A DNA stretch of 64,000 nucleotides from Pseudomonas akapageensis (GCF_011355085.1 NZ_VXCP01000027.1:1-64000); one strand, 5' to 3'; counted from the first letter of the stretch, positions 1-7,736 are shown. Made by a program: numbers and translations. Notes: a model not told the origin generated them from the sequence alone.

Positions 1-127
1 ACCCACGGGCGCTTTATTCAAACGATGGCGACCGCTGTGCGGTCGAATCACGGGCAATCGGAATGCCGCCCCACCCACGCCTACGGGGCGGGTGGGAGTG
101 GGCAGCTGGCAATTTTTCCACCCGCCA

Positions 128-322
128 TCACCACCGCCGCAAAAACTCCGCCACCGCCTTCTCCAACCACCCCGCCGCCCGCATCTTCAACTCCTTGTTC
201 CCGCACCTCGGGCACTGCTCAAACCACTCCCCCGGCCGCAGTGCATCACTCATAGGCACCACGGTCTTCTTCCAACCACACTTGTCACACACAACGGTAA
301 AAGGCCTCGGTGGAATCGGCAT
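128..322 (-). CDS. Small zinc-ribbon protein of unknown function
   Basis: This 64-residue protein has two cysteine knuckles, CDKC at residues 12-15 and CPRC at 37-40, spaced as in a zinc ribbon. It has no signal peptide or membrane segment, so it should be cytosolic. The start is fixed by AGGAG seven bases upstream of the ATG. It is the last gene of a three-gene leftward operon, 21 bp behind the ADP-ribosylglycohydrolase. A role as a small nucleic-acid- or protein-binding accessory to that enzyme is inference only. I do not recognise a named family. Confidence 0.75.
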   Translation of the reverse strand: MPIPPRPFTVVCDKCGWKKTVVPMSDALRPGEWFEQCPRCGNKELKMRAAGWLEKAVAEFLRRW

Positions 323-343
323 TACTGTTCTCCTTTACTCATC

Positions 344-1396
344 TCAATGACCGGGATACGCCCGCTCGATCTGTTCATCAAACTCCCCACCCACCCCGCA
401 ATACTCACGGGGAACACGCTCGATGTCCTCGGCGATTTGCTCGATCACCTCGCGCAGTTCCAGCTGCGCGAACCAGCGCGCCGGGATGGCGGCGGCGCCG
501 TATTGCGCGCCGAGCAGGTGGCCGGTGATCAGGCCGGTGCTCCTGCTGTCGCCGCCGTGGTTTACGGCGGTGATGACGCCGCTTTCCAATGAGTCGGCGA
601 ACAACGCGCACCACAGCCCGATGGCCAGGGCTTCTTCGGCGATCCAGCCGCCGCCGAGCTCGGCGATGCGTTGTGGGGTGGGTTGGTAGCCTTCGTAGAA
701 GTAGAACAGCACGCGCTCGATGAGGCTGCGGGTTTGTTCCATGCCGGGCTTTTGTCCTTGTTTGGCCAGGCTTTCGCTGATGGCGTGTTCGAGGCTGTCT
801 TGCCAGTCGACCAGGCGCTGGAGGATGTCGGCGAACAGGCCGGCGGCCAGGTAGCCCGTCGGGTGCCCATGGGTCAGGCGGCCGGATTGGACGGCGTAGT
901 CGAAAGCGTTGGCGAAGAATGCGCAGGGCGCGGCGCGTACCAGGGCGCCACAGCCCTTGCTGTTGTTTTCGGCGACGGCACCCAGTCGTGGGCTGGCCTT
1001 CAGTGCCGTGAGGCAGGTGGTGCCCGGGGCGCGGCGTGACCACAGGGCCGGTTGCTCGATCAGCCAGCCATCCTGGCTGACGGCTATCGGCGCGGGGTAA
1101 TCCTGGGTCAGCAGCCAGCGCAGCAGGGCATGGTGGATGACGCTGGGAACATGGCAATCCCCGCCCGCGCTGCCTCGCACAAAGGCCCGCAGCAGGCCTT
1201 CGGCAGTGAAGAGCATCATCTGGGTGTCATCGGTGATGGCGCCGGTAACGCCGTACGCCGGGGCGAAGTCGACAATGCCGTGGCGGCCGTACTTGGCCTC
1301 GATCACCGGCCATTCCAGAAACTCCACCGGTGCACCGAGCGCATCGCCGACGGCACCACCGAGCAGGCAACCCTTGATCCGTTCCAGTCTGTTCAT
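344..1396 (-). CDS. ADP-ribosylglycohydrolase family protein with altered metal motif
   Basis: This is a 350-residue protein of the DraG/ARH fold. The family removes ADP-ribose from proteins or nucleic acids using a two-metal site. The glycine-rich GDALG motif is at residues 17-21 and the metal-binding TDDT at 55-58. The C-terminal metal motif reads GGDSRST, with D283 present but Arg285 where the family normally has a second Asp. The ATG at 1396 is preferred over an in-frame GTG at 1411 because the AAGGA-type ribosome site lies between them. It follows the small membrane protein by 11 bp and precedes the zinc ribbon. The fold is clear; the substrate is unknown and full activity is doubtful given the Arg. 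Confidence 0.9.
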   Translation of the reverse strand: MNRLERIKGCLLGGAVGDALGAPVEFLEWPVIEAKYGRHGIVDFAPAYGVTGAITDDTQMMLFTAEGLLRAFVRGSAGGDCHVPSVIHHALLRWLLTQDYPAPIAVSQDGWLIEQPALWSRRAPGTTCLTALKASPRLGAVAENNSKGCGALVRAAPCAFFANAFDYAVQSGRLTHGHPTGYLAAGLFADILQRLVDWQDSLEHAISESLAKQGQKPGMEQTRSLIERVLFYFYEGYQPTPQRIAELGGGWIAEEALAIGLWCALFADSLESGVITAVNHGGDSRSTGLITGHLLGAQYGAAAIPARWFAQLELREVIEQIAEDIERVPREYCGVGGEFDEQIERAYPGH

Positions 1397-1407
1397 GTCC
1401 TTTCCTT

Positions 1408-1662
1408 TCACGCTGTGGGTACCGAGGCCTGCAACACCGTCAGTTTTTCCTTCAACTCCTCGACCTGGGCTTTTTCTGCCCGCAAGGCCGAGCGCAGTTC
1501 GCGGTTTTCCGTTTCCCAGATGCGCGCCCAGCGGGTGAAATCCCGTGCGCCCAGCAGCAATTGCCAGATGTCACGCAAGCGCAGGTACTGCAGCAACAGC
1601 ACCAGCAGAATGAGCGCGAGCACCAGCGATGCACCTGTCGAAACCGCGTCCAAAGTTGTCAT
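1408..1662 (-). CDS. Small single-pass membrane protein with C-terminal coiled coil
   Basis: This 84-residue protein has one hydrophobic helix at about residues 8-26 (rich in Leu, Val and Ile), a basic and aromatic stretch, and a charged heptad-like region at about 50-76 that should form a coiled coil. The ATG at 1662 sits behind GGAAGG; an in-frame GTG two codons upstream is less likely. It is the first gene of the leftward operon with the ADP-ribosylglycohydrolase and the zinc ribbon, and a predicted WYL-regulator operator lies 46 bp upstream. It could tether its partner to the inner membrane, which is inference. No named family was recognised. Confidence 0.8.
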   Translation of the reverse strand: MTTLDAVSTGASLVLALILLVLLLQYLRLRDIWQLLLGARDFTRWARIWETENRELRSALRAEKAQVEELKEKLTVLQASVPTA

Positions 1663-1707
1663 GTCCACTTCCTTCCATGAGTTCGATTAATCTCGAAGAC
1701 AGTCACA

Positions 1708-1731
1708 CGATATGTCGTGTTTGGCGACAGG
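1708..1731. promoter_or_regulatory. Predicted WYL-regulator operator, copy 1
   Basis: The site reads CGATATGTCG, seven bases, then CGACAGG, with inverted TGTCG/CGACA half-sites. Its outer 17 bases match the copy at 2011-2034 exactly. It covers roughly +1 to +23 of the predicted leftward promoter, a position suited to repression of the membrane protein/ADP-ribosylglycohydrolase operon. That the neighbouring WYL protein binds it is inference. Confidence 0.6.
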
Positions 1732-1736
1732 TCTAG

Positions 1737-1766
1737 AATGTAGACTTATACAGGTAAAGAAATCAA
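1737..1766 (-). promoter_or_regulatory. Possible sigma-70 promoter of the leftward operon
   Basis: Read leftward, TTGATT (1766-1761) is followed after 18 bp by TACATT (1742-1737). The predicted start of transcription falls at the edge of operator copy 1. The match to consensus is moderate. Confidence 0.4.
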
Positions 1767-2010
1767 GCATATGAAAGCGCATGAAAAATCTGCGGGGAGT
1801 CGACACGCCTTGGCAAAAATAGCTTTTTGCCATCGCTTGAGAGAGGGCCAACGCCAGACAGGAAAGCCTGATCGAAGCGGGATCACACATGCCCGCGTCG
1901 GCTGCACCAGGCAAGGGTTTGAACCGCGCCTCCGGCAACATGAGTCCTTAAACTTTACACATGGAAGCTGCTATGGAAGGCGCCGTCTCGAAGGTCTTAT
2001 GAAAACTTGA

Positions 2011-2034
2011 CGATATGTCGCCTGCAACGACAGG
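2011..2034. promoter_or_regulatory. Predicted WYL-regulator operator, copy 2
   Basis: This is the second copy of CGATATGTCG-N7-CGACAGG, lying 50 bp upstream of the WYL regulator start. A TTGACG hexamer at 2007-2012 overlaps its left edge, so binding here would be expected to autoregulate the gene. Only the seven central bases differ from copy 1. Confidence 0.6.
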
Positions 2035-2084
2035 ACTTTATTGTAGAGTGGTGCCGTTAAAGCAGCCGCACACAGGGAGGGGGA

Positions 2085-2957
2085 ATGAAACGCAAGCAAA
2101 CCATCGAGCAGGTACGCTGGGATCTGGCACTGCGCTACAGGCTGATCGAGACCGTCGCCTGGTGGGAAGGCCGGCTGACCACAGGGCATTTGATTCAGAG
2201 TTTCGGTATCAGCCGCCAGCAGGCGTCCAAGGACATCAATACCTACATCACCGACCATGCGCCGAAAAACCTGGCCTATGACAAGCAGCTCAAGGGCTAT
2301 GTCCCCAGCAAGCATTTCAAGCCCAAGTTCATTGACGACAGCGCCAGCGCCTATCTGCACCTGCTTTACCAGAACAACGAACGTGCTCCGCACATAGACG
2401 GGCTGGCCCTGGCGTATGCCCATACCAAGGTGCTGGAAGTACCGGACCGGCCGATTCACCCCGAGATTCTGCGCCCACTGCTCAAGGCCTGTCGCGACGG
2501 CCTGCGCCTGGAAACCGAGTACGTGTCGCTCAATACGCCGAACGTGGAAATTCGCCTCATAGCGCCGCACACGCTGGTCTACACCGGCATGCGCTGGCAT
2601 GTGCGGGCGTACTGCGAAAAGAACGGCCAGTACCGGGACTTTGTGCTCAGCCGTCTGCGCGGTCGGCCGGATTTGCTCGACGCATCGCAGAACACCCGTG
2701 AGCTGGATGAAGACTGGAATACCGAGATACCGGTCATTATCGCGCCCGATGAGCGATTGAGCGCAGCGCAGAAGGCGATCATTGAAACCGACTTCGGCAT
2801 GGTTGATGGCCAGCTAGTGGTGCCCAGCCGCAGGGCGTTGGTGAAGTATGTATTGCAGCGTTATCAGATCGACCACAGAAACCTGGACCCCACCCCTGAG
2901 GCGCAGCAGATTGTGGTGACGAACCTCAGGGAATTGAGGCCGTGGCTGTATGAGTGA
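2085..2957 (+). CDS. WYL-domain transcriptional regulator, CapW/BrxR type
   Basis: This 290-residue protein has an N-terminal winged helix-turn-helix (about residues 15-75, with the recognition-like stretch GISRQQASKD), a WYL ligand-sensing domain (about 125-205, containing TGMRWHVRAY and DFVLSR) and a C-terminal WCX-like part. Repressors with this architecture (CapW, BrxR) control phage-defence operons and respond to DNA damage or nucleotide ligands. The start follows GGGAGGGGG. Two identical-arm operators flank the divergent region, so it probably represses both itself and the ADP-ribosylglycohydrolase operon. The architecture is clear; the target assignment is inference. Confidence 0.9.
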   Translation: MKRKQTIEQVRWDLALRYRLIETVAWWEGRLTTGHLIQSFGISRQQASKDINTYITDHAPKNLAYDKQLKGYVPSKHFKPKFIDDSASAYLHLLYQNNERAPHIDGLALAYAHTKVLEVPDRPIHPEILRPLLKACRDGLRLETEYVSLNTPNVEIRLIAPHTLVYTGMRWHVRAYCEKNGQYRDFVLSRLRGRPDLLDASQNTRELDEDWNTEIPVIIAPDERLSAAQKAIIETDFGMVDGQLVVPSRRALVKYVLQRYQIDHRNLDPTPEAQQIVVTNLRELRPWLYE

Positions 2958-2971
2958 TTAGTTGGCAAGTC

Positions 2972-3001
2972 GGTTGATTACCTGGGTCCAGGTAATCAAC
3001 C
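2972..3001. repeat. Perfect 14-bp inverted repeat between WYL gene and AAA gene
   Basis: The arms GGTTGATTACCTGG and its exact complement are separated by only two bases (GT). The repeat starts 15 bp after the WYL stop codon. No T-run follows on either side, so a classical intrinsic terminator is unlikely; an operator or a factor-assisted terminator fits better. Confidence 0.7.
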
Positions 3002-3177
3002 TCTCCTTCCCTGCCAATAGCGCAGTGAAGGCTTAACGAACTTTGTGTCTGGGCAACATTTCCTTCAGCCCGGCGCTCATCTTCCTTTGAATCGCTACGC
3101 GCCTGACTTCATCACACGACACATTCTGACTACCCTTGCCCCCATCCTGTCCTCTCCCAAGCGTCAGGACACCCCAT

Positions 3178-5271
3178 ATGCCAACCCGACTCACCCCTTT
3201 CGCCCACGACAGCCTGCGTGCCGCCGACACCTGCGTACTCTCGCTGAAGTGGAGTTTCCAACTGATGTTGGACCTTGGTGGCCACCGCACCTTCATCGGC
3301 CGCCACGGATTCAACGATGACGAACTGGCTCGGGAACTGGGGCTGGCGAAGTGGGTAGATGGCAATGAATACGACGCGGTACAGGCGCTCAAGGCATTGC
3401 GCCAGGGTGCGCGCGCATTCAAGGTCGACTATCCCGATGCGCCTTACCCTGACCGTTTGGCAAAGAACCTCCAGGCGTTGGGCACCCTGCTGGAGTTGAG
3501 CGAAGCTGAATTGCGGGTGTTGGGCTTTTGCGTGCTGATGCACAACGATCCAGTGCTCAGCGATGCCACCGACCAGTTGGGCATGTTGGGCTACAACCGC
3601 GCACTCAAATCATTGTCGGTGTTGTTGGGCTTGCCGCTGACGGAGGTCAGAATCTGCCTGGGGCGCGACAGCCAGTTGGTGCGCGCCGGGTTGTTGGATC
3701 TGGGAACTGGCCATCGCCCGTCCTCCATGATGCTCAGTACGATGCTGTCTGTGAGTAACCAGGAGCTGCCCGGGCTGTTGCGTTTCAGCCAAGGTTCGCC
3801 GCTTGAGTTGTTTGCCTATGCATTTCGCTTGAGCCCGCCAGGCACGCTGGGTCGCGAGCACTACGGCCACGTGAAGCAACCGCTCGATATCGCCGAACGG
3901 TACCTGGCCAAGGCGTTGGCGCAGGGGCGCAACGGGGTGAACATCCTGCTCTACGGACCGCCGGGAACCGGCAAGACCCAGCTGAGCCGCTTTATCGCCA
4001 AGAGTCTGAACAGTGCGCTTTACGAGGTGGCGTGCACCAATAGTTATGGCGACCCACTTCACCCACAGCAGCGATTGTGTTCACTGCGTGCGGCCAACAG
4101 CGTGTTGCACGCGCAGCGGGCCCTGCTGGTACTGGACGAGATCGAGGATATCTTCCAAACCGCCACCTTCGATATCAGCAGCCGCTCCCAAAAGGCCTGG
4201 ATCAATCGCATGCTGGAGGAGAACGCACTGCCGTGCTTCTGGCTGAGTAATAGCATCGAGGCGATCGACGCTGCACATATCCGCCGCTTCGATCTGGTGA
4301 TCGAGGCGCCTAACCCACCGTTGGCGCAGCGCGAGCGACTGTTGCGCGACTGTGGTGCCGGCAAGCTGGGCGATGAGTTGGTCGAGCATCTGTCGGCTCA
4401 TGGGCAAGTCACCCCGGCGGTGCTGGAGCGTGCAGTGCGAGTGGGACGCAATGTATCGCAGCGCGCGGGCAAGGCCTTGGACGGCACCATCCGCTGCATC
4501 GTCGACGCCACCCTGAAGGCCCAAGGTTTCGCCAAGTTGCCGCACAACGACGCCAATGGCTTGCCAAGCTTCTATTCGCCGGAATGGATCAACGCCGACC
4601 TGCCACTCGCCGGTCTGGTCGAGGGGCTGCGCGCCCATCCCCAGGCACGACTTTGTTTCTACGGCCCGCCTGGCACCGGCAAAACCGCGTTCGGGCGCTG
4701 GCTGGCCCAGGAGTTGGATAAGCCGCTGATGGTCAAACGAGTGTCCGACCTGGTCTCGCCCTACGTGGGCATGACCGAGCAGAACCTGGCTGGCGCCTTC
4801 GAACGCGCCCAGCAGGAAGACGCAGTGCTGCTGCTCGATGAGGTCGACAGTTTTCTGCAGGACCGCGGCAAGGCGCGGCAGAGCTGGGAGGTGACCACAG
4901 TGAACGAGATGCTCACGCAGATGGAGGGCTACAGCGGGCTATTCATTGCGTCCACCAACTTGATTTGCGACCTGGATGAGGCTTCACTGCGCCGCTTCGA
5001 TTTGAAGGTGCATTTTGGCTATCTGACGCAGGCCCAGTCGCTGGCGTTGTTCGCTGCGCATCTGAACGTGCTGGGGCTCAAGGATCCGAAACAGGCCGCT
5101 GGGCAGCGGCTACAGGGTGAGGGGCGTCTGACTCCGGGTGACTTTGCGGCAGTGGCGCGGCGCGGGCGCTTCAAGCCGTTCGCAAGTGCTGACGAGTTGG
5201 CTGCTGCATTGTTGGCGGAGTGTCGGCTGAAGTCTGCGGGGCTGCAGCGTCCTATTGGGTTCATCCACTGA
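3178..5271 (+). CDS. Cytosolic ATPase with two AAA+ modules
   Basis: This 697-residue protein has two complete AAA+ modules. Module 1 has Walker A GPPGTGKT at about residue 260 and Walker B LDEIED with D320/E321; module 2 has Walker A at about 496 and Walker B LDEVDS at D554. Both carry IRRFD/LRRFD arginine-finger-like motifs. The first 240 residues are a helical domain I do not recognise. The ATG at 3178, behind AGGA, is preferred over an in-frame ATG at 3136. The layout recalls Cdc48/p97-type remodellers, but the substrate is unknown. It sits downstream of the WYL regulator, separated by a 30-bp palindrome, and converges on the sirtuin gene. Confidence 0.85.
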   Translation: MPTRLTPFAHDSLRAADTCVLSLKWSFQLMLDLGGHRTFIGRHGFNDDELARELGLAKWVDGNEYDAVQALKALRQGARAFKVDYPDAPYPDRLAKNLQALGTLLELSEAELRVLGFCVLMHNDPVLSDATDQLGMLGYNRALKSLSVLLGLPLTEVRICLGRDSQLVRAGLLDLGTGHRPSSMMLSTMLSVSNQELPGLLRFSQGSPLELFAYAFRLSPPGTLGREHYGHVKQPLDIAERYLAKALAQGRNGVNILLYGPPGTGKTQLSRFIAKSLNSALYEVACTNSYGDPLHPQQRLCSLRAANSVLHAQRALLVLDEIEDIFQTATFDISSRSQKAWINRMLEENALPCFWLSNSIEAIDAAHIRRFDLVIEAPNPPLAQRERLLRDCGAGKLGDELVEHLSAHGQVTPAVLERAVRVGRNVSQRAGKALDGTIRCIVDATLKAQGFAKLPHNDANGLPSFYSPEWINADLPLAGLVEGLRAHPQARLCFYGPPGTGKTAFGRWLAQELDKPLMVKRVSDLVSPYVGMTEQNLAGAFERAQQEDAVLLLDEVDSFLQDRGKARQSWEVTTVNEMLTQMEGYSGLFIASTNLICDLDEASLRRFDLKVHFGYLTQAQSLALFAAHLNVLGLKDPKQAAGQRLQGEGRLTPGDFAAVARRGRFKPFASADELAAALLAECRLKSAGLQRPIGFIH

Positions 5272-5302
5272 GCGGGATGAATGCGACAACTTGCGAGAAG
5301 CC

Positions 5303-5328
5303 GATAGCGACTCGCCTTGCTCGCTATC
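5303..5328. repeat. Small inverted repeat between convergent genes
   Basis: GATAGCGA and TCGCTATC form an 8-bp stem with a 10-base loop between the convergent AAA+ ATPase and sirtuin genes, overlapping the sirtuin stop codon. It could help end both transcripts, but there is no T-run. Confidence 0.35.
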
Positions 5329-6073
5329 CAAAGGCTTGCTCCACCAGCCGCGGCAGAACCTCTGCTGCCTTGCCGACCAGGTTGAACTCACGCTCCCCCA
5401 CTACCGCCTCCGGCTGCACATTGATGTGCACCACCCGCGACCCATGTTGCAGGGCGATCTGCGGAATCTCGGCCGCTGGCTGTACCAGCCCCGAAGTGCC
5501 CACCGACAGCAACAAATCACAATCCCTTGCTGCTGCCACCGCGGTGCGCCACACGTCATCCGGTAGCGATTCGCCAAACCAGACGACGCCCGGCCGCACT
5601 TTGCCGTTGCAATGCAGGCAGCGGGGCGGTTCGATGCTGCGCCCCTCCTCTGGCTCATCGAGTTGATCACCTTTGAACTCATAGGGCCGCGCGCAGGCGA
5701 AGCAGCGCGGCGAGCCAAGGCTGCCGTGCAAATGCAATACATCAGGGCAGCCGGCGCGCTCTAGCAAGTCATCGACGTTTTGGGTGACAACGGTAAGCTT
5801 GGGAACTCGCGTAGCCAGTTTGGCTATCGCCAGGTGCGCGGCGTTCGGTTGTGCCGCCAACACCTTGGCACGCCGCCATTCGTACCAGCCCCACACCAGG
5901 GCAGGATTATTGCGAAAGGCTTGTGCAGTGGCCAGGGCGACAGGGTCAAAGCGTTCCCACAGCCCGGTCAAGGCATCGCGGAACGTGGGGATGCCACTTT
6001 CCGCGGAAATACCGGCGCCTGAGAAAACAACAATGCTGGAAGCATCGCGCAACTGTTGAGCCTGGAACTCCAC
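5324..6073 (-). CDS. cobB: SIR2-family NAD-dependent protein deacylase (CobB-like)
   Basis: This 249-residue sirtuin should use NAD+ to remove acyl groups from lysines in the cytosol. It shows the NAD-binding GAGISAESGIP (from G19), TQNVDDLLE (from T97), the catalytic His116 in HLHG, and a zinc site formed by CFAC (124-127) and CLHC (152-155). Tyr64 and Arg67 form the YxxR pair that marks class III sirtuins, which prefer succinyl, malonyl or glutaryl lysine. The start is a GTG directly behind AGGAGG. It converges on the AAA+ gene and lies 75 bp downstream of a leftward accessory cassette, possibly co-transcribed. Family assignment is sure; acyl preference is inferred from the motif. Confidence 0.93.
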   Translation of the reverse strand: MEFQAQQLRDASSIVVFSGAGISAESGIPTFRDALTGLWERFDPVALATAQAFRNNPALVWGWYEWRRAKVLAAQPNAAHLAIAKLATRVPKLTVVTQNVDDLLERAGCPDVLHLHGSLGSPRCFACARPYEFKGDQLDEPEEGRSIEPPRCLHCNGKVRPGVVWFGESLPDDVWRTAVAAARDCDLLLSVGTSGLVQPAAEIPQIALQHGSRVVHINVQPEAVVGEREFNLVGKAAEVLPRLVEQAFG

Positions 6074-6148
6074 TCTGACCTCCTATGCTCTACCGCCGAC
6101 CGAGCCGCAGCAGATTTCGGTGGACTATTGGTTGACTGTCGCCATCGG

Positions 6149-7477
6149 CTAACGGACGTCATAGCCAATCATGAACAATGCCCGCTCCAGCTTCAGCAGG
6201 GTCACTACCCGCCCTTGAGCAGCAAGCACCGAGCGCACCTCTTGCAGAATACGGTTGGTAATACGGACAAGACCGGCCCAATACTCGGTTTGGTTCGCTG
6301 CCAAGGTGCTGGCTTTATAAAGCGAAACAAATTCGAACTTATCACGCGAGGGATCACGCGTTTCCGTCTTATTGTTGGCCGTTTTGGTATTTGGCCCCCA
6401 GCGAAAAGCAAGGTCTGCCGGTACGACACGCAGTCCATTTTCCGATAACCAGAGGCGCGCCAACAACCCTAATGCAGCGCCCACCCGGCCATCGTAGATA
6501 ATGATGTTGTCAGGGTCAGCCGCTGCGTAAATCTTGGTCATCGCGGAGTTCATGAGCAGGTTCTTGCCGTCAAAGGCTTTCAGCGATGCAGTGCATTCAG
6601 GTCGAAGCAGTTCGACGGCAGTGAGGATTGAGCGGCATAGGGTCTTGGCAGCGGCTTGCGCCTTGACCCACATCAGAGAAGCATCGTCTTCCCTGCGAGC
6701 GACGCCGCCCCAATTGAATACATCCTCGCAGGCTGTTTGCGCAGCAATATGATCGTTCGCCGCGAGTGCTTGACGAAGTCGGCTCGCAATACTGGCAAAG
6801 TCTTCAGGTGCGAGCTTTTCAGGCCAGGAATAATGTTCAGCCGCTTGAGCCAGGGTCAGACACCACCAGTCGTCACCTTGAGCACGCTCTTTCCAGGGAT
6901 TCCAAGAGTGATGCTTGCTGGTTTTATAACGATGCTCGAAAGATCCTGGCGCCCCACCCCACAGTTCCACCAGATGATTGGCGAAAGCCAGCTGGTTAGG
7001 GGTCAGGAGTCCTGGATGTGTGCTGTCAATGAGCTGTTTTTTTCTCGGTTGACAGTCAGTCACGACAGCCATTGGCCGGTTCGTCAGCCAGACGGAAGTG
7101 GGTCTTTTTGGACTGATGCCCACAACCCCCAGTTGCTCCAGAATCGGAAGTACATAAGTGATGTTTCGCTGGCCGTATCTCCCAGAGGGGAGCTGTCGGG
7201 AAGCTTTGCAAAGGGGACCGGCTTCTTCATGGTCATTATCAGACTCAATCACACACGGATTGCCTGCATGATGGTCGTTGGCGTGCAGATACTCCAATGC
7301 CGCTTCGAACGCGACTTTGAGAATAACCAGCCCTGTCTGTCCGGCCTGCACCTTGACTCGCTCAGGTGTCACGCTTTCAACAGCGAATGAAAAGCGTTGC
7401 GAGGGCGTTCGAAGAGGCCCCAACTCGCCCATCATCGGCCACAACGATGAGACTGTTAAAGCTGCCAACTGCTTCAT
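6149..7477 (-). CDS. Uncharacterised 442-residue protein of an accessory cassette
   Basis: I do not recognise this protein with certainty. It has no signal peptide or clear membrane helix and is rich in Trp and His. A C-terminal stretch reads DNIIIYDGRVGAALG, followed by a helical region. That string vaguely recalls helix-hairpin-helix glycosylase-like proteins, but this is a weak impression. The ATG at 7477 sits behind AAGGAAG; an ATG 16 codons upstream lacks such a site. Two 60-base lines counted by hand gave 55% and 47% GC, below the neighbours, which suggests transfer. It is the third gene of a leftward set with a 42-residue and a 186-residue protein. Confidence 0.75.
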   Translation of the reverse strand: MKQLAALTVSSLWPMMGELGPLRTPSQRFSFAVESVTPERVKVQAGQTGLVILKVAFEAALEYLHANDHHAGNPCVIESDNDHEEAGPLCKASRQLPSGRYGQRNITYVLPILEQLGVVGISPKRPTSVWLTNRPMAVVTDCQPRKKQLIDSTHPGLLTPNQLAFANHLVELWGGAPGSFEHRYKTSKHHSWNPWKERAQGDDWWCLTLAQAAEHYSWPEKLAPEDFASIASRLRQALAANDHIAAQTACEDVFNWGGVARREDDASLMWVKAQAAAKTLCRSILTAVELLRPECTASLKAFDGKNLLMNSAMTKIYAAADPDNIIIYDGRVGAALGLLARLWLSENGLRVVPADLAFRWGPNTKTANNKTETRDPSRDKFEFVSLYKASTLAANQTEYWAGLVRITNRILQEVRSVLAAQGRVVTLLKLERALFMIGYDVR

Positions 7478-7524
7478 GCTGACTTCCTTGCCAAATCCGG
7501 GGAGAGTGTTAAGACGGGCAGACA

Positions 7525-7653
7525 CTAAGCCGGTCCCTGACGCTTACGCAACCATTCGTTCTCTGCCTCCATCGCCTTGTAATGCCGATACACCTCATAT
7601 CCTTTCTTGGCGATGACCAAGACGCCGACAGTGGCCAGGATGTTTTTAAGCAC
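7525..7653 (-). CDS. 42-residue hydrophobic N-terminal small protein
   Basis: This short frame starts with GTG behind a clear AGGAG eight bases upstream. It encodes a hydrophobic N-terminal segment (about residues 4-15, Ile/Leu/Val/Ala rich) followed by a highly charged tail with Lys, Glu and Arg. It lies between two leftward genes, 83 bp from the upstream one and 47 bp from the downstream one. The strong ribosome site, the position and the sensible composition argue for a real small membrane-associated protein. No family is known to me. Confidence 0.6.
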   Translation of the reverse strand: MLKNILATVGVLVIAKKGYEVYRHYKAMEAENEWLRKRQGPA

Positions 7654-7736
7654 GGTGCTTGCTCCTATTGATGAATGGCTTGAGCATGCCCGTGCTTCGC
7701 GACAGATTGCGTCGTCGCCTCAGAAGCTGACTCTGC

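Larger units (their letters stand above)
1663..2084. other. Divergent intergenic region with two operators, no gene seen
   Basis: This 422-bp stretch separates the leftward ADP-ribosylglycohydrolase operon from the rightward WYL regulator. It carries one copy of the same 24-bp inverted-repeat site near each end. The open frames across it are Arg-rich, lack ribosome sites and resemble nothing known. A tRNA T-arm-like string near 1914 is not accompanied by the other tRNA arms. Confidence 0.6.

Noticed and set aside
1905..1935. tRNA-like T-arm string (GGGTTTGAACC followed by a GC-rich tail)
   Set aside because: No matching acceptor, D-arm or anticodon arm could be placed upstream, so it is not a tRNA and I cannot claim an attachment-site remnant.
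1771..2010. Open frame of 79 codons in the divergent region
   Set aside because: It has no ribosome site, an Arg/His-rich composition typical of non-coding high-GC frames, and crosses the region where both operators and promoters are expected.
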